This document shows positions 39,901-60,558 of a stretch of 64,000 nucleotides of DNA, one piece after another. Within the stretch, counting starts at the first letter, position 1. Each line of letters begins with the position of its first letter. The stretch comes from Siphlonurus alternatus (Eukaryota > Arthropoda > Insecta > Ephemeroptera > Siphlonuridae). The stretch spans positions 20,647,971 through 20,711,970 of the forward strand of contig OX463785.1 in NCBI GenBank assembly GCA_949825025.1. The letters run 5' to 3'. The translations under genes and the position numbers were made by a program. Below the pieces are notes generated by a model, which had not been told where the DNA came from, did not search any database, and saw only the letters and a list, made by a program, of their open reading frames with translations.

Positions 39901-42900
39901 AAAATAATTCTTCAACTTATTCAATCATTAAGTCCATACGGTATTTTTACATTGTTAAAATCTTTAAATTTTAACATTTTAATTTTTATATTAAATCGTA
40001 TTTTGTAATTTTTTTGTAATTACAAAGTAATGGTAATTTATTTATTATTGTAATTTATTTTTTTTAATATAATCATTAATATTTAAATTTAATTTGTATA
40101 ATTTAACACTCCTAATATTACAACATAATTATTTATTTTTATATATGAAATTTTTATAAAATAAAATTCATTCCAAATCTATTAAGATAAATCAACTTTT
40201 GGCTGTATCTTTTATGTATTAATTAATTTGCGAGGGAGTTGTCAAGTAATATATTCCTTGTCTTTAATTGATACAACAAATTATTAGGATGTTTGGTTAA
40301 GTAGATTATATGGAGTATATGCGCTAGGAATAAAAATGGACATAGGACTGCATGTATTATTTCCTCTTGCTGCGTCCGTTTAAAAATTACTAAACTTAAC
40401 AATATTGCAAGAATTTTTTATAGAAGTAGAATGTAGTGACGAAATATTTTAACATCTACACAAATTTAGTTAGAAATTTAGCTCCCAGATAATCTCATGA
40501 TGAAAAATTCCACTCCCCTCAGTGTACACTCCCCACGTGTTTGTTGTCACCGCGGGTACTGAGATGATGAGGACCCCATGTAAAAATATGAGCACATAAC
40601 CCGCACCTCCAATCTTATAAAGCAGCATGTTGAGATATACCAGCTGGTGGAGAATTTAATATGAAATTTACATATCTTGTCAGAATTGACAGCCGCGATG
40701 ATGGGCTGCGTAGATTTCCTTGTGTCGTGAAAATGAGTTTTTTTTATTTTTTAAATAACATTGTGCAATATATTAATATGAAAGATTCGCTTATAAAAAA
40801 AATATATTCTTTAAAATTGTGTATTCAGAGACTTCATTGAAGATGCTATATGCAAACTATTTAAAGTTGCTGATGCATTAAATTGATATTCAATGCATTT
40901 TACAGTGGGTAATAATTGGAAGACATTTATTATTTAAAAATTTAAAGTGTACCAAAGTTAGGTTTTGCATTAATCTGATCTATTATTTTATTTTTTAGTA
41001 ACAATTGATGTGACATTATTTTTTAATGCATATAATTAAGAAAATTAAAATATAATTTAACATTACACATGAATATTAACGTAAATTGTAATAATATAAA
41101 AATATATTTTTTTAATAATTCAAAATTAATATTTTAATTTTTTTATAATGAACTGTACATATTTTTTAGAAATTGGAAATAAAAAAATTATTAAACTATT
41201 GTAGTAGACAAGTCAGAATTATATAATAAAAAATTTCAATTTATATTATTGTAAATTCGTCCACATGAAATATGTGAATAGACAAATAAATTATAAAACA
41301 TTATTCTCGCTTCCAATATTAACTAGTAGATGATTATGAAACACTTGGGAAGTATACAAAAGTCCATCTTCGTATGCTGCTATTCTAAGTATGTAAAAAA
41401 AAAAAAAAAAAAATGGATGCACAAGGTTCTACAATGCAACACAACATTCTGTATGTGCATGTAGGGAGCATTACGTTACTGCAATGTATATACAGTACTG
41501 TCCGCTATAAAAACCACATCTAGTGTCTAAGGTCGTATACTTGCAGGCTATAAAGTCAAGGGTGGGTCATGTGGGAAATAAACTAAAAGGGGTACATTCT
41601 TGGTGGTACACACTTGGTCAAGGCAACTGAGACCTCACATTTGGTAAATTAAATTTGTTTTAGAATTACTTGTTGAATTAATTACATTTCAAGAGCTTTC
41701 ACTAACCAAAAATGAAAACTAATTTGAAAGAGAAGATAACTTTCTTACTAACCACGGTTCATAAATTGAGCATTATTTTACGAGCTTTTTCTAATATGGT
41801 TGAACTCAATCGAACCTAATTTAGTATTAAAAAACTGGACATTTCTGTGGGTCTCATAAAAAAAAAATATGGGCAGGGTCTACGAACAGACCTAATGTTA
41901 TCAAATTTTTGTTTAGAAACTGATTGCGTGTAATACCATCTGCAATGTAATCTGATCACTTCACAACATACATTTTTGCAGTTATAGCATGCTTGAAAAT
42001 TGAATTGCATGTAGATTCTGATCAGTTATATAATTTGATGTGTGCAATTGTGGTCAGGTACTAATGAAGCCCATAACTCAAAGCACTAATTACTATCAAT
42101 TTTATTATATAATGCATTGAACATACTTGACTTAATGACGTCAATGTATAATTATACTTTGTGTAGTCATATGCAAGACTTAATAATTGTATTGTGATAC
42201 AAAATCTTATAGTAATTCTATTTGTTTTCATGCTCCTGTCTTGTTTTTAATATTTTAATGTTACATTGTACACATTACAAAAACTGTAATTTTTTTAAAA
42301 TTTTGAAATTAAACCAAATTTTAAATTATTTATTTTATTTTTTCTTAATTCATTTTTAAATTTTTGTGTTTATGAAATATATTTATTATTTTAAAAATTA
42401 TAATTTATATATTTTTATTAACGATATTTATATATTTAAATTTCATATATAATAAAATTTAATATATGTAAAGCAGAAAAACGAAATTATCAGACTATTT
42501 TCAAATTACACCGCAAAACTTGGAAGAATTGAAATGTAATGTAATTATGATTGGAAAAAAAGTATAATTATAACTTACAGAAATTTATTATTATGGCAAG
42601 TTAGTAAAATTCAATTTCTCTGGGTGTAGCATAAATACGATCTAAGTAAACTTTATTGTAATAATGTAAATTTAATTGAAATTTCCAAAATCTATTTTGG
42701 AATGAATATTGAATCAAAATTATGTAACTTATGAGCGGTAGTGTGAACTGAACATACATAATAGAACACTTACAAATATTCTTCGAAATTTACGCAACAG
42801 AAAAATATGAATCGTCTTGGACAGAAGCTATTTTATAAAATACAAAATATCCATTAAATCGTGACGTCACCGTATTTTACAGTGGCTCCATCTATATATT

Positions 42901-43244
42901 TACATGTTGCTAGTAAAGCCATGTGCTGCAATATTAAAGCCTGGCTGTACCGTCAATAACAATAAACAAGACTCCATCAGTAAACAAACAACGTACTTAA
43001 AGCGTAACAACACACATGTTGGTTCAGATTAAATATGTAGCTGCGGTGATGTGAGGTAAGTCAGGGGGGTTTAGTGTGGACCGAGGTAGTGGGGGATAGG
43101 GGCGATTAAGCTGCAGTGAATAATTAATTAATTAATACATTTTTAAGTACCTAATTTTTAAACTAAATTACAATATAGTACAGTAAAAATAAATAATATT
43201 TGAAGAGTGCTTGCAGAGGCATATCTTTATATTTAAGATAGAAA
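36998..43244. other. 6.2 kb of AT-rich DNA without a gene
   Basis: Contains a 23-base CT tract (38344-38366), a poly(A) run (41396-41413) and four scattered features of mildly higher G+C (38000-38060, 39660-39760, 40510-40590, 43030-43120), none interpretable. Open frames of 60-113 codons here have no recognisable domains. Confidence 0.5.
38344..38366. repeat. Short (CT)n tract
   Basis: About 23 bases of CT. Confidence 0.9.
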
Positions 43245-43566
43245 AATGGACAACATACATAAAATTTTTTAATTGCAGAAATGAATAAAGGGCACCAAAT
43301 TAATTTATGCTACTTGGATTTTTTTCAGATTTTTTTGAGACCCGGAACTATTTTTATATAATATTGAAAGTTCTGTAAGTTTAGTTGGCACCCCTGAATC
43401 CTTAATAAAATGGATAGGACCGAGACGCCTATTGACGCCTCCACTTTCAATCATTATTTAAAAATAGTTCTGGGTTTCAAAAAAATCTGAAAAAATTCAG
43501 AATAGCATATTTTGGTACCCTCTATTCATCTCTGCAATAAAAAAATTTCATGTATGTTGTCCATTT
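43245..43566. mobile_element. MITE-B foldback copy 6 (ATGGACAAC end type)
   Basis: ATGGACAACATACATAAAAT at the left is mirrored by CATGTATGTTGTCCAT at the right. The centre (CCCCTGAATCCTTAATAAAA, GACGCCTATTGACGCC) is the inverted form of the centre of copy 2. Flanking TA is not intact. Confidence 0.88.
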
Positions 43567-43845
43567 CTATCATTATTTAAGTCGAAAGAATGAATGTCAA
43601 GTGTCAACTCAGTCAGTTGTGAAAGAATGAGGAAAGTTTGGCTTGACCTGTGGCCATTCTTAATTTTGGAGATACTTGTAAAGTTTTTATATTAAGTCTG
43701 TGATTTTTTTAAATTCATGCATTATTTTTGTTCTATGAAACCATAAAAATGGTTGTTTCTACTTCCATGTTAATTACAAATTCTACTCCCTAAAGTTCTA
43801 ATATGTGCATCATAGGCTTCGAGAGTATTCGATCACGGTACTTAC

Positions 43846-43933
43846 CTGTGTTTGAGGGGAACGTGGAAACCTATTTCAGTATGGACGGTACAGTTTTTGT
43901 CAATGAACCTGAAGTTCAATCTAAACCCAGGAA
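43846..43933 (-). mobile_element. SINE body fragment
   Basis: On the minus strand, GGTTCATTGACAAAAACTGT, CCGTCCATACTGA and GGTTTCCACGTTCCCCTC match the body of the 25620-25972 SINE. No head or tail is seen. Confidence 0.6.
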
Positions 43934-45217
43934 AACTTGAGTTGATGCATAATAATATTTAAAAGACAACAATAAAGATGAAACTGTTTACTTAAAAAGT
44001 AAACTTGAAATGGATAAATTTTCAATGAAGAGAATAGAGGAATTGGCATAGTTTAAAAGTTCTTTAAAAAGTTCAATTTTCGTTCCTTTATATCCCCAGT
44101 TCTAGTTTTATATCCCCATGCTATTGTTATGGTCATGGAGTTTCCTACGGGAATTTTTACAGCCGGCAACAAAAAGTTGTATGGTCAATAAAGCTACTGT
44201 CTAGTACCACTGTGTTATATTTGAGGCCAGTGTCTAGTGTTGTATGTTAAGCCAGTGTTATATATAAAACTGCTCTTTGTCTAGCAAAGGTGTGTTTTGC
44301 AAGAGAAATAATTTAATGTGGGACTTAATACAAACTTTTGTTGCTTATTTATAATTTATTGTTCTCATATTTATAGTCTGCTTTTAGTTTTTATTTACAT
44401 GTTAAATTTCCTACTTTTTAGTTTTTTATACAGCATCAGTAATTGAAAATTAACCATAATATAAATAAAGGTGTAATTTTATATTAATAGATATAATGTT
44501 TTTATCAATTAATAAAAATCATGGCAAATAAAAAAAATTAATTTTAAATTTTTTTAAAATTAAAAAAAAATTATGTTGTTCTATTTATCATTATTTATAT
44601 TATTTTATTTTATACAAAATTAATTATTTGTTTATATAATTATTCAATTAAATAATACTTTCATTATTAATATATTCAAAGTGGCAAAATTTTAAGTTAA
44701 AGACTAAAAGCTAATTGTACAGCTAAGATGCCCTGTTCGAATACTATGTATGTGTAGCTAGATAAAACAAATTACTCAAATTAAACATTAAAATTTGAAA
44801 ATAATGAAGTACAGATTCGCAAAAGCACAGAATCTCCCAATCTAGCCCCTTTTTCTCCCTCACATCTAAAAAAAAAAAATTACATTGCCTTTTTAGACTC
44901 TGTAACAACTCCCAAAATGTCATCAGAGGTAACGTTCGTGACGTCACGAGATGTACGTCACGTGACTTTCACTAATTCCACGTTAATTTATCTCAAAGAT
45001 ATTTCAAGCGACGTCTTACAAACCTCGCGACTGTGGCAAACGCTACACATAAATATGAGCCACAGTAAACCCTGACTGCATTAGTTGCCTCCAAGTCTCT
45101 ACATATTGCATGGAAGGAGCTTTAGTGTGAGATATTAGAGTTCTGTGGAAGTTATTTTCTCTGGAAAGCAGCTGGATGTGTCGCATAAATATAGAGAAGG
45201 GAGAAGGGTGTCATATA

Positions 45218-45220
<3 letters not shown>
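43934..45220. other. AT-rich intergenic DNA, no gene seen
   Basis: A CGTGACGTCACGAGATGTAC palindrome-rich stretch at 44938-44960 is the only mark. Confidence 0.5.

Positions 45221-45306
<86 letters not shown>
45221..45306. repeat. (GA)n microsatellite
   Basis: About 86 bases of uninterrupted GA. Confidence 0.97.
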
Positions 45307-45309
<3 letters not shown>

Positions 45310-46650
45310 TCAAAAGTGTATCATTAAACATTACAAATATATATAAAAAAGTAATGAAGAAAATAAACATTTCGAAGAAAATTAATGTTAGTTAAATCAT
45401 GAATTACTTATTAAAATCCACTATAAAATGTATATATTTAGAAATAGTATTACTTTTTAATTACATATTAAAATACTAACTCCATTCTTGATGCTCCGCC
45501 ATTGCATTATGTGTAGATTTTAGTATGTGATGAACTTGTTACGGTGAACAATGTCATACCTTAAGATGGATGTTAATATTACCGTACTGTTTCGATTTTA
45601 CATTAACACAGCCAAAGCTCATTATCATACATATACGTCAGATTAAATTCCATTGTCTTTTCTGTTTAATTAAATGACGGCAGGTGGTTACATTTTACCT
45701 TGGTGACATTTCGTTCTCTGGAGACTCAGGAATTACATTATCTACTGCACTTTTATGGCGTGATGTGGACGGTCCGTACTAACATTGTGGATTGTAAAAT
45801 TGTAAAATACGATGTCAATGCAATAATAAAATATCATTAAATATATATAATTAAATCTATAGCACATTTCAATTTACACTTTAAATTATAATACAATTCC
45901 TGCGATACCTTATTGTTTAATTGATTGGAACGTATCCCAAAACTAACTTATCCAGTCTAAAAATTATATAAAAATTATACAAATAATTTTTCATACCAAA
46001 TTATATGGTTTCAATTATTTATAAAGTTATACAAAAATAACAAAATTATATTCATATGTATTTTTTTCATTTTCTCAATAGCAAACTTATTTTTTTATAA
46101 AAATGGTTTACTATATTTAACAAATAGCATATATAATAATATTTGGTAAAAGTACAATTTTTTATATATTTTTCTTTGTGCAATGAAGTACAGTTGGTTG
46201 TTTCAGATTATTGTATAGAACCTAACAATTAAGTTGCTACCATATTAAAGTATTGTTTACATAAAAATTGTTATAACGAAAAGGCATTGTTAGTTAAAAT
46301 AACAAGCAGATTTAGAATAATGACCAGCTGCTACATAAAATTGCTGTCAAACTGGGAGGGTTTACAAACCGCGTGGGGAGGAAAAAATGTTTTTGTTGTT
46401 TCAAGCTGAGATTGTTTTCTTTACGTTTATATTTGAGAGCCTATTTATTTAAAGCTCCATTGTTGGTTTATAATTCATTGTTATTTTTCATTACACTAAT
46501 TATTTTCATTTTTAAAAGAAAGTTATCATGTTAAAATTGAATACAAATGAGTAAACTAAAATACGAAAATAAATTTTCATTATTATAAACCCACTCAAAG
46601 TACATCTCCAAACAACATGAAAGCTACCATTGTCTGACATGCTGGAACTG
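45307..46650. other. AT-rich intergenic DNA, no gene seen
   Basis: No recognisable ORF, repeat or RNA. Confidence 0.5.
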
Positions 46651-46770
<120 letters not shown>

Positions 46771-47247
46771 CATTATAGCACCAAAAGTGTAGTCAGATTA
46801 GAGTTTTATTACCTCCTAACTAGTGGTTAAACACGACAACGCTTACCTGGCCATTAAGGCAGTTCCAGCAGCAGGAATCCTGGCTCAAGGGAATGAGTAC
46901 ATTGTCTCTGTGGGTGATCAGCGTCTAAATTAATTCCAAAGTCTGGTTGGTAGGGCAAGTCTTTAGCAACATGGTCTCAGTACGTGGAGTCTAGTCAGCC
47001 TCACTACTTTAATATTACATTTTACTAAAAAGCAGACAAAAATTGAATTGGGCATTGACGACAGAGGTAATAATGCCGCTGGCTTACCCCGCAGGAGATA
47101 ATTATGGCGCCATGTTATGAATGAAATATAGCACCAAGCCTGGCTATACAAAAATAGTCAAATTCATCAAACCTCCACAGCTGACGAATAAAGAAAGTAA
47201 CTTTTGATGTAATGTTGACATTATGAATAATTTATAATCTGAATTTT

Positions 47248-47590
47248 AATGGACAACCTACATAATTTTTTTTTATTGCAGAAATGAATAGAGGGCACCA
47301 AATTATGCTACTCCGAATTTTTTCAGATTTTTTTGAGACCCGGAACTATTTTTAAGTAATTATTGAAAGTTCTGTAAATTGAGTTGGCACCCCTGAATCC
47401 TTAATAAAAAGGATAGGATTAAGACGCCTATTGACGTTTCCAGGGAGCGTGGCCGCACTTTCAATAATTTTTTAAAAATAGTTCTGGGTTTCAAAAAAAT
47501 CTGAAAAATTTCAAAAAATATAGAGTAGCATAATTTGGTGCCCTCTATTCATTTCTGCAATAGAAAAATTTCATGTAGGTTGTCCATTAA
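47248..47590. mobile_element. MITE-B foldback copy 7 (ATGGACAACC end type)
   Basis: TAATGGACAACCTACATAAT at the left is mirrored by CATGTAGGTTGTCCATTA at the right, with TA flanks. The centre carries GACGTTTCCAGGGAGCGTGG, as in copies 2 and 6. The right arm has a small internal duplication around TTTCAAAAAA. Confidence 0.92.
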
Positions 47591-51393
<3,803 letters not shown>

Positions 51394-51576
51394 GGTTCAT
51401 TCCCCCATGGCCCAGCCCGGTAAAATGATCCTAAGTGACACGGGGCATGCGCTCTCCTCCCTCGCCGGTCCTCCGTCAGATCGTCAGTGAGGGTCGAGAG
51501 GTGGCGGCGTTCACATCGTTACGGTCCACAGGGATACTTGGACAATGCAAGAGCCAGGGGACTGGTGTAATGAACC
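51394..51576. other. GC-rich 183-bp patch with GGTTCATT...AATGAACC ends
   Basis: A sharply bounded GC-rich segment in AT-rich DNA, starting GGTTCATTCCCCC and ending GGTGTAATGAACC, so the outer 8 bases are inverted repeats. It contains CpGs but no long ORF. It could be a small DNA transposon or SINE; no second copy is seen here. Confidence 0.3.
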
Positions 51577-54311
51577 CATTTCTAAAGAGGCATAAGATCA
51601 GGCAAAGATGAATAATTACAATGATGATTATTTATATAGGTTCAATATCATTTTTATACTTCAATAAATTATTAAAAGGGTTATGTCAATGGCAAGAAAA
51701 ATAGGCTTCGTAAATGATTAATCTGAATTTTGTTCCTGACATCATGAAATTCATTTTCGTAACAAAATATTAAACCCATTTCGATGATTTTTTTTAAATA
51801 TTCAGCATTGAAAATTAGCATTATTTACATAGGGATTGCTGTAGCTTTCATGCAGTCAATTCAGTATATTTTTTATTTTGAAAAAATTAATTATTCAAAA
51901 TCTATATGTAATTTGATGTGTTTCTTTTTATCCATTTACCTTAACGCAAATCGTCTTTTATAATTTTATTTTTAATCTTTTGTAAGAATATAACTATAAT
52001 TAATGAGAAAATATTATGTACTGATGTAAAAGAAGCAATAAAATTATTCTATATTGCTCAGATTAAATTGAAGTATTAAACTTTTTATTTTAAATATATT
52101 ATTTTTATAAAGAAAAAGTTTCAAAAACTTCGATCGCTTGTCTTGATGACGTCAAAGTGATGAACAAAAAATCTCGATGGCTAATTAAGACGTGGGGCTT
52201 CAATGTGACGAGAAATCGTCAGATTTCAAGGTTGACGAGGCGATAAAAGTTACTGATAATTAGCCCATGCAGGATGCACAAGACGCTGTTCTTCAAGTTT
52301 GGATAAGAAGCTATTTTGATCTTAACCTTCAAACGAAGATTTGCCGGAGGTTATAATATGGCCACGAATTATTTTAATCTTGCATTTTGATTATCTTTCA
52401 CAGCACTATTGGATTAGCAAGGGGATTGATGGTTAAATTCTTTTTGAAACCTCATCATTCAGAAATAAAATGTTATTTTATTCATTATAAAATCAATAAG
52501 ATTAATATTGGTACTCTGCAATTTTATACAAAATTTTAATTTAAATGGCCTTAATTCTCAATAAAAAAGCAATATATTATAATCATTTTACTCCTTTTCA
52601 ATATTATTAATTAATTTTCCATTTCACGATATTAATAAATTATGACAATAAAGAATACATTAATGAATACAGTTCTTATTGTCATATATTACTATCAAAT
52701 TTGTAGAGGAACCTTTCTGCATTAATTACCTCTACGTACGATATCATGCAATATTTTTGTAACAGTTTTTATTGAAATTGATTTTTTTACATTTACATAT
52801 ATTATTTTCATTTCCTTTAATATTTTTTTGCAGCAGAAGAAAGGAAATAAATTTTAAGTAAGTGTATTTTCTCCGACGTCTGTATTTCTTACATTGATAA
52901 TATATTTCGAGCAGAAAATACACTTTTTTTAATAAGTTCTTTAAAACAGTATTAACGCTTGACTAAAGTTATGACATTTTGAAATTAAATATTTCAAAAT
53001 AATAGAAGAGAAAAAAATGTTGATATTTTATTTTAAGCTCTAAAAATGCTTACACATATTTTTTAAAAGAAGGAGCATAACTTAAAGGAACTAATTATTT
53101 TCTGTAAATATGCCAACTCCCTCAATCAAATACTATAAAGTATCTTGCTAACATTTTATATATTGTATATAAATTAAAATTGCTCAATTAAAATTGTTGA
53201 TTCTTATAATTTGCATCTCAAACAGTGAATAAGACATCACCAAAACTTTACATTATTTATACAACCATGGCATACTGTGGTTCTTTCATTTCATGTTTTC
53301 TTTATTTTTATTTAAAATATAATAAATTTACTTAAATAAAACTACTATCATTCATATTAATTTTTGATCAAAAATTAAAATAAATTGTATATTTCAATCA
53401 GTATGTAAATGAAATTATTATTTCATTATAAAATTTATAAAATTATTAAATAATGATAATTTCAAAATTAATCATTAAATTGTAAAATAAAATGCAAACT
53501 AATTGGTAATATCATTACTAATTAAATATACAGAGTTGGACTCGACGTTTTGTCAGTACTTATAAAATAAACCGCGTAATAAAATTCATCAATATAAAAG
53601 TTGAGTTATTGCAGACAAAAATTAAAAATAAAAAGTGCTGTTGAGACCAACTTTGGGTGAACTCCCAAGAGCTGTTTTATTAATATCAAATGTACTGATC
53701 AGAACTACGGATGACACAAATTTTATTGGCTATATCTATAATATAAAATTGGTTTCTTTATAAAAACATTATGCGACTTCAACTTTTTATATGATCGGTC
53801 GAAAAGTCATTACTTTTCCAATACAAAATAAACGTGAGAAATTTAATATTTTTCTACCATCACTTTCTATAAAGTTCAAGAGAAGATAAAATTTTAACAT
53901 TTTCTCAAGCGCAGTTCGTGGAGTGACGGTCAGTTTTATGTTTGCAGTCCACCTGACCAAGTGGAGTTATCTCAGTTTGATGCAAAGTTGTGAGGTGCTT
54001 GAAGTATACAGTAACTTACCGTAATGTTACCATTAAAATTATATAATTATAACCAACTCTATTAACATAGCATTATAAACTTTTGAACGCCATGAACTTT
54101 ACTATGAACGACAGGTTTATGAGGTAGAAAAATGGTAATTAATTTAGTCTAGGATTAGAGTTTTCTATTTCATTTAAAGTAAATTTAAAGCAATAAATTT
54201 TCATTTTGTGGCAATTATAGACCGACAGTGCTGCCCTCTTCGTCACTAACATGAACTTGTCTATGACGTCAGAACATTGCCCAGTGAAATATCGTCTATC
54301 CATCTCACATT
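51577..54311. other. AT-rich intergenic DNA, no gene seen
   Basis: A TGACGTCA at 52147-52154 aside, no feature is recognisable. Confidence 0.5.
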
Positions 54312-54748
54312 CACTACGTTTACTGACGGTGTTTAATACGTATTTCGTTGACGACGGATAGTTGTTCTTATGAGGTGTCGTCAACGGATAATGTAGTATC
54401 GACCTCAATTTTTTTTATTGCATGCAGAAATGGATAGAGGGTGCAAAGTTATGCTACCCTGATTTTTTTCAGATTTTTTTGAGACCAGGAACTATTTTTA
54501 AAAAAATATTGAAAGTCCTTTTTGTGGCGTCACGAGGCGGCAAGTCCTATATTTTTCTTAAGGAGCGGCGTCTCATGACGTCACGAAAAGGAGTTTCAAT
54601 AATATTTAAAAATAGTTCCCGGTCTAAAAAAAAATATAAAAAAAAAATCAAGGTAGCATAACTTTGCAACCTGTCTGCACCATTTCTGCAATAAAAAAAA
54701 TGAGGTCGATACTCCATTAGTAAACACTGTCATGTAAACGTAGTGATT
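54312..54748. mobile_element. MITE-C copy interrupted by MITE-B
   Basis: 54312-54388 carries CACTACGTTTACTGACGGTG, TTTAATACGTATTTCGTTGA and GTCGTCAACGGATA. The right arm resumes at 54720 with GTAAACACTG and CATGTAAACGTAGTG. The 17547-17655 copy shows these parts contiguous, so the MITE-B at 54389-54719 was inserted later. Confidence 0.7.
54389..54719. mobile_element. MITE-B foldback copy 8 (GTAGTATCGACCTC end type)
   Basis: ATGTAGTATCGACCTCAA at the left is mirrored by TGAGGTCGATACTCCAT at the right, with flanking TA. The inner arms have TTATTGCATGCAGAAATGGA with a 4-base GCAT duplication. TGACGTCA lies at 54576-54583; the left counterpart is mutated (TGGCGTCA). Nested in MITE-C. Confidence 0.92.
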
Positions 54749-57957
<3,209 letters not shown>

Positions 57958-58271
57958 CATGGAGTACCGACCTCAATTTTTTTTTATTGCAGAAATGGAT
58001 AGAGGGTGCAAAGTTATGCTACTCTGATTTTTTTCAGATTTTTTAGAGCCCGGCAACTATTTTTTGAAAATTATTGAAAGTGCAGAAAAAGTGCCGCCTC
58101 TCTTAATAAAAGATAGGACCCAAAAGGGACGTGGATTTGAATCCGACCTCGCCAAAACTTTTTAGCAATACTTCCCGGTCCCTAAAAAAATCTGAAAACA
58201 ATCAGAGTAACATAACTTTTCATCCTCTATCCATTTTTGCTATAAAAATTTTTGAGGTCGGTACTCCATTG
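57958..58271. mobile_element. MITE-B foldback copy 9 (GGAGTACCGACCTC end type)
   Basis: CATGGAGTACCGACCTCAA at the left is mirrored by TTGAGGTCGGTACTCCATTG at the right, with compensating changes in both ends (ACC/GGT instead of ATC/GAT). The centre is unlike the other copies (GAAAAAGTGCCGCC, then GGATTTGAATCCGACC). Flanking TA is not intact. Confidence 0.88.
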
Positions 58272-60374
58272 CATGAAAAATATTGTCTGCCAAAGGAAAC
58301 ATGATTATCTTCACCAGTGAAAAGTTTTTAATTTGAATAAATTATTTTATTTAACTATGCTGCAATTGACTTACTTTATTTTATTTCATCGATTATTTTA
58401 CATAATTGAAAAAATGGCTACAATTAATGCTGTAATTATTTTATATGTCTGTATTTTCTAATTTGCATTTTAATAATGCCTTGGTTGGAAATTTATATCA
58501 TGTAATTTATATAATTCATTATTGATTTTATGGCTCAACAATTTAGCAAGGCGAAAAGATTGGAATTAATTAAACAAACGTTATCTGATAGAGATAGTAT
58601 CTGGTCTACGGACTATAAAAAAAAGTATTTGAAAATAATAATATATGACCTCAGTGTTACTGAAATCTTCCAGTAAAGTTGAGTTCGGTATATCGTGTGT
58701 AACTCAAAACTAAAATCAATTGTAATAAAAAAAAATATAACGTACCACACTGTAGTTACCTTGTCGTGAGTTCTATGGGAGTTTAGCAAACTTGGAATAT
58801 AAAAACAACATTTAAAATTTTTTTATGAGACTTAAAGGAAAAGTGATTTAGAGAGTACAAAAAAGAAGTATTAAGAAAAGACATTGAAATAAATAAGTTG
58901 AACTGTTGTTTTTCTGGGGGTTTTAAAGAAAATATCCATTATTAATCAAAACAAACCAAAATTATTTTAAATTGTATTCTGAATTTAGACAACTTTTTTG
59001 CTACCAAACGGAAAATTCGTGTTATATATGATTGTGTTTATTGCATTTATTGTATCCTCTATAAACGAGCTAAAAAACACATTATTGTGTAATATATTAA
59101 TAAATTAAAAAAAAAAAAACTTATATTGGCTTAACATTTTAAAACAATATATCGACAGACGGAATTGCCATCATTTGTTAGCTTTGGAAAAGTTCCAGGG
59201 CGAAGATTGTACTGTAAAATAGTAAGTGCATATAATCAAATATTTCCAAATATTTTGTAAAATAAGTAAAAGTTCATGCTTTAATGTTAAATGAGGTATT
59301 CTGAGTTTGCTTTGTTTTTAGGTGTGTTTTAATTTGCTCCTTCTGAACTGCATGGGAAATGAGATTGTCTCAGATTGTTTGTTTTGCTAAAGTATACATG
59401 CAACAACAATTCTGTAAGTTTTAGATTGTACTTTAAAATAATATGAACAAAATTAATAAAAGTGATTGTTTTAATTATAATAAAATTTAATTTTCTCCGC
59501 AATCTTAGTTTCAGAACTTCCCCTTCTATGTAAGCAACCAAATAAACTTTCGAGATTAGCAAATAACATAACTTGCAGGCGGAGGTAAACAAAATGGCGT
59601 CTAAGTTTGTGGTAAAAAGAATAATTATGGGTTATAAATATTAATTAATGGATGAAGCATTATAAAATTAAAGCTATTTTTATTAATCAAATTTCATAAT
59701 TAAATGTTTTATTAGAGATAAGTAAATAATTTTAAAATTGTTTATACTTTTTTTTTAAAGACACTGAGAAGACAAATACAAAATGCCCTCTAAGTACAAA
59801 CCTCAATGCCGTCACTAAGCTGCACAGTGTGTCACATTACCTCGTTACTTGATACAAAGTGCGCTGTTTGTTCTTCACGTTCAACACTCTGCAGAATAAA
59901 CACGGTGGTAATGTGAGAAGTCAGCCACAACAATGTGCTACTGTTGTTGGTAACAATGGAGACTTCATTATTGCCACAAACCGGAGACTGTTGATTACAT
60001 GAAGGAAGTTAATGAACCTTGAAATTCGTTTAGTAATTTTCATAAGAAAATCGGCATGAGAATTTGTAATTCTTAGAGAGGACATATAAAAAAATGGAGC
60101 ATGTAACTTGAGCTTTATTTTTTTTTAATTGATTTATGAAACATTTACACCATATATAATAAAGGAATTTGATTTATTTATTCGTTTCAATACAGACAAG
60201 TCCTGGTTTAGGATATATGTAAGTAATAAATTCTAAATATAAAGAATATGATAGAATAAATAATAATTTACTGCTTGTAAACGTTTTGCTAACATTATAT
60301 TTGTATTAATATGGAGTTTGTTTAGATTGAAAATTGTGTTATAAATTGCTTGTGACAAAATTCTTAACATATTT
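58272..60374. other. AT-rich intergenic DNA, no gene seen
   Basis: Contains the third ATGGCG motif copy (59561-59605) and a moderately GC-richer stretch at 59790-59990 without coding signal. Confidence 0.5.
59561..59605. repeat. Short motif with ATGGCG, copy 3
   Basis: ATAACATAACTTGCAGGCGG followed by AACAAAATGGCGTC, a shortened version of the units at 6355 and 6955. Confidence 0.4.
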
Positions 60375-60558
60375 ACATACAATGTAATGTAATACAAAAT
60401 AATAAACAAATTTTCAATAAAATTGAAGTAAATATGAGTTCTGTTATATCAAAAGTGCTGACGTTTCACGTTCCAGTGAAAATGTCAATAGACACATCTC
60501 CACGTCAAATATACAAGCAGAAGGATGTGTATTTATAACTTTAACATCTTGACTGGAG
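60375..60558 (+). repeat. Left flank of the hAT insertion, duplicated at 61596-61775
   Basis: Starts ACATACAATGTAATG and ends GACTGGAG. It is nearly identical to 61596-61775, with a few substitutions (for example TAGACACATC against TAGGCACATC) and a small indel before CTTGACTGG. The level of difference looks like allelic variation. Confidence 0.9.
60551..60558 (+). repeat. Left 8-bp target duplication of the hAT element
   Basis: GACTGGAG, repeated exactly at 61381-61388 after the element and present once at the empty site (61768-61775). Confidence 0.95.

Noticed and set aside
54422..54661. ORFs inside MITE-B copies (also at 15717, 20808)
   Set aside because: They recur only because the foldback arms recur; the peptides are not conserved as proteins.
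58125..58160. tRNA-like GGATTTGAATCC in MITE-B copy 9
   Set aside because: It is the centre of a foldback element with no cloverleaf around it.
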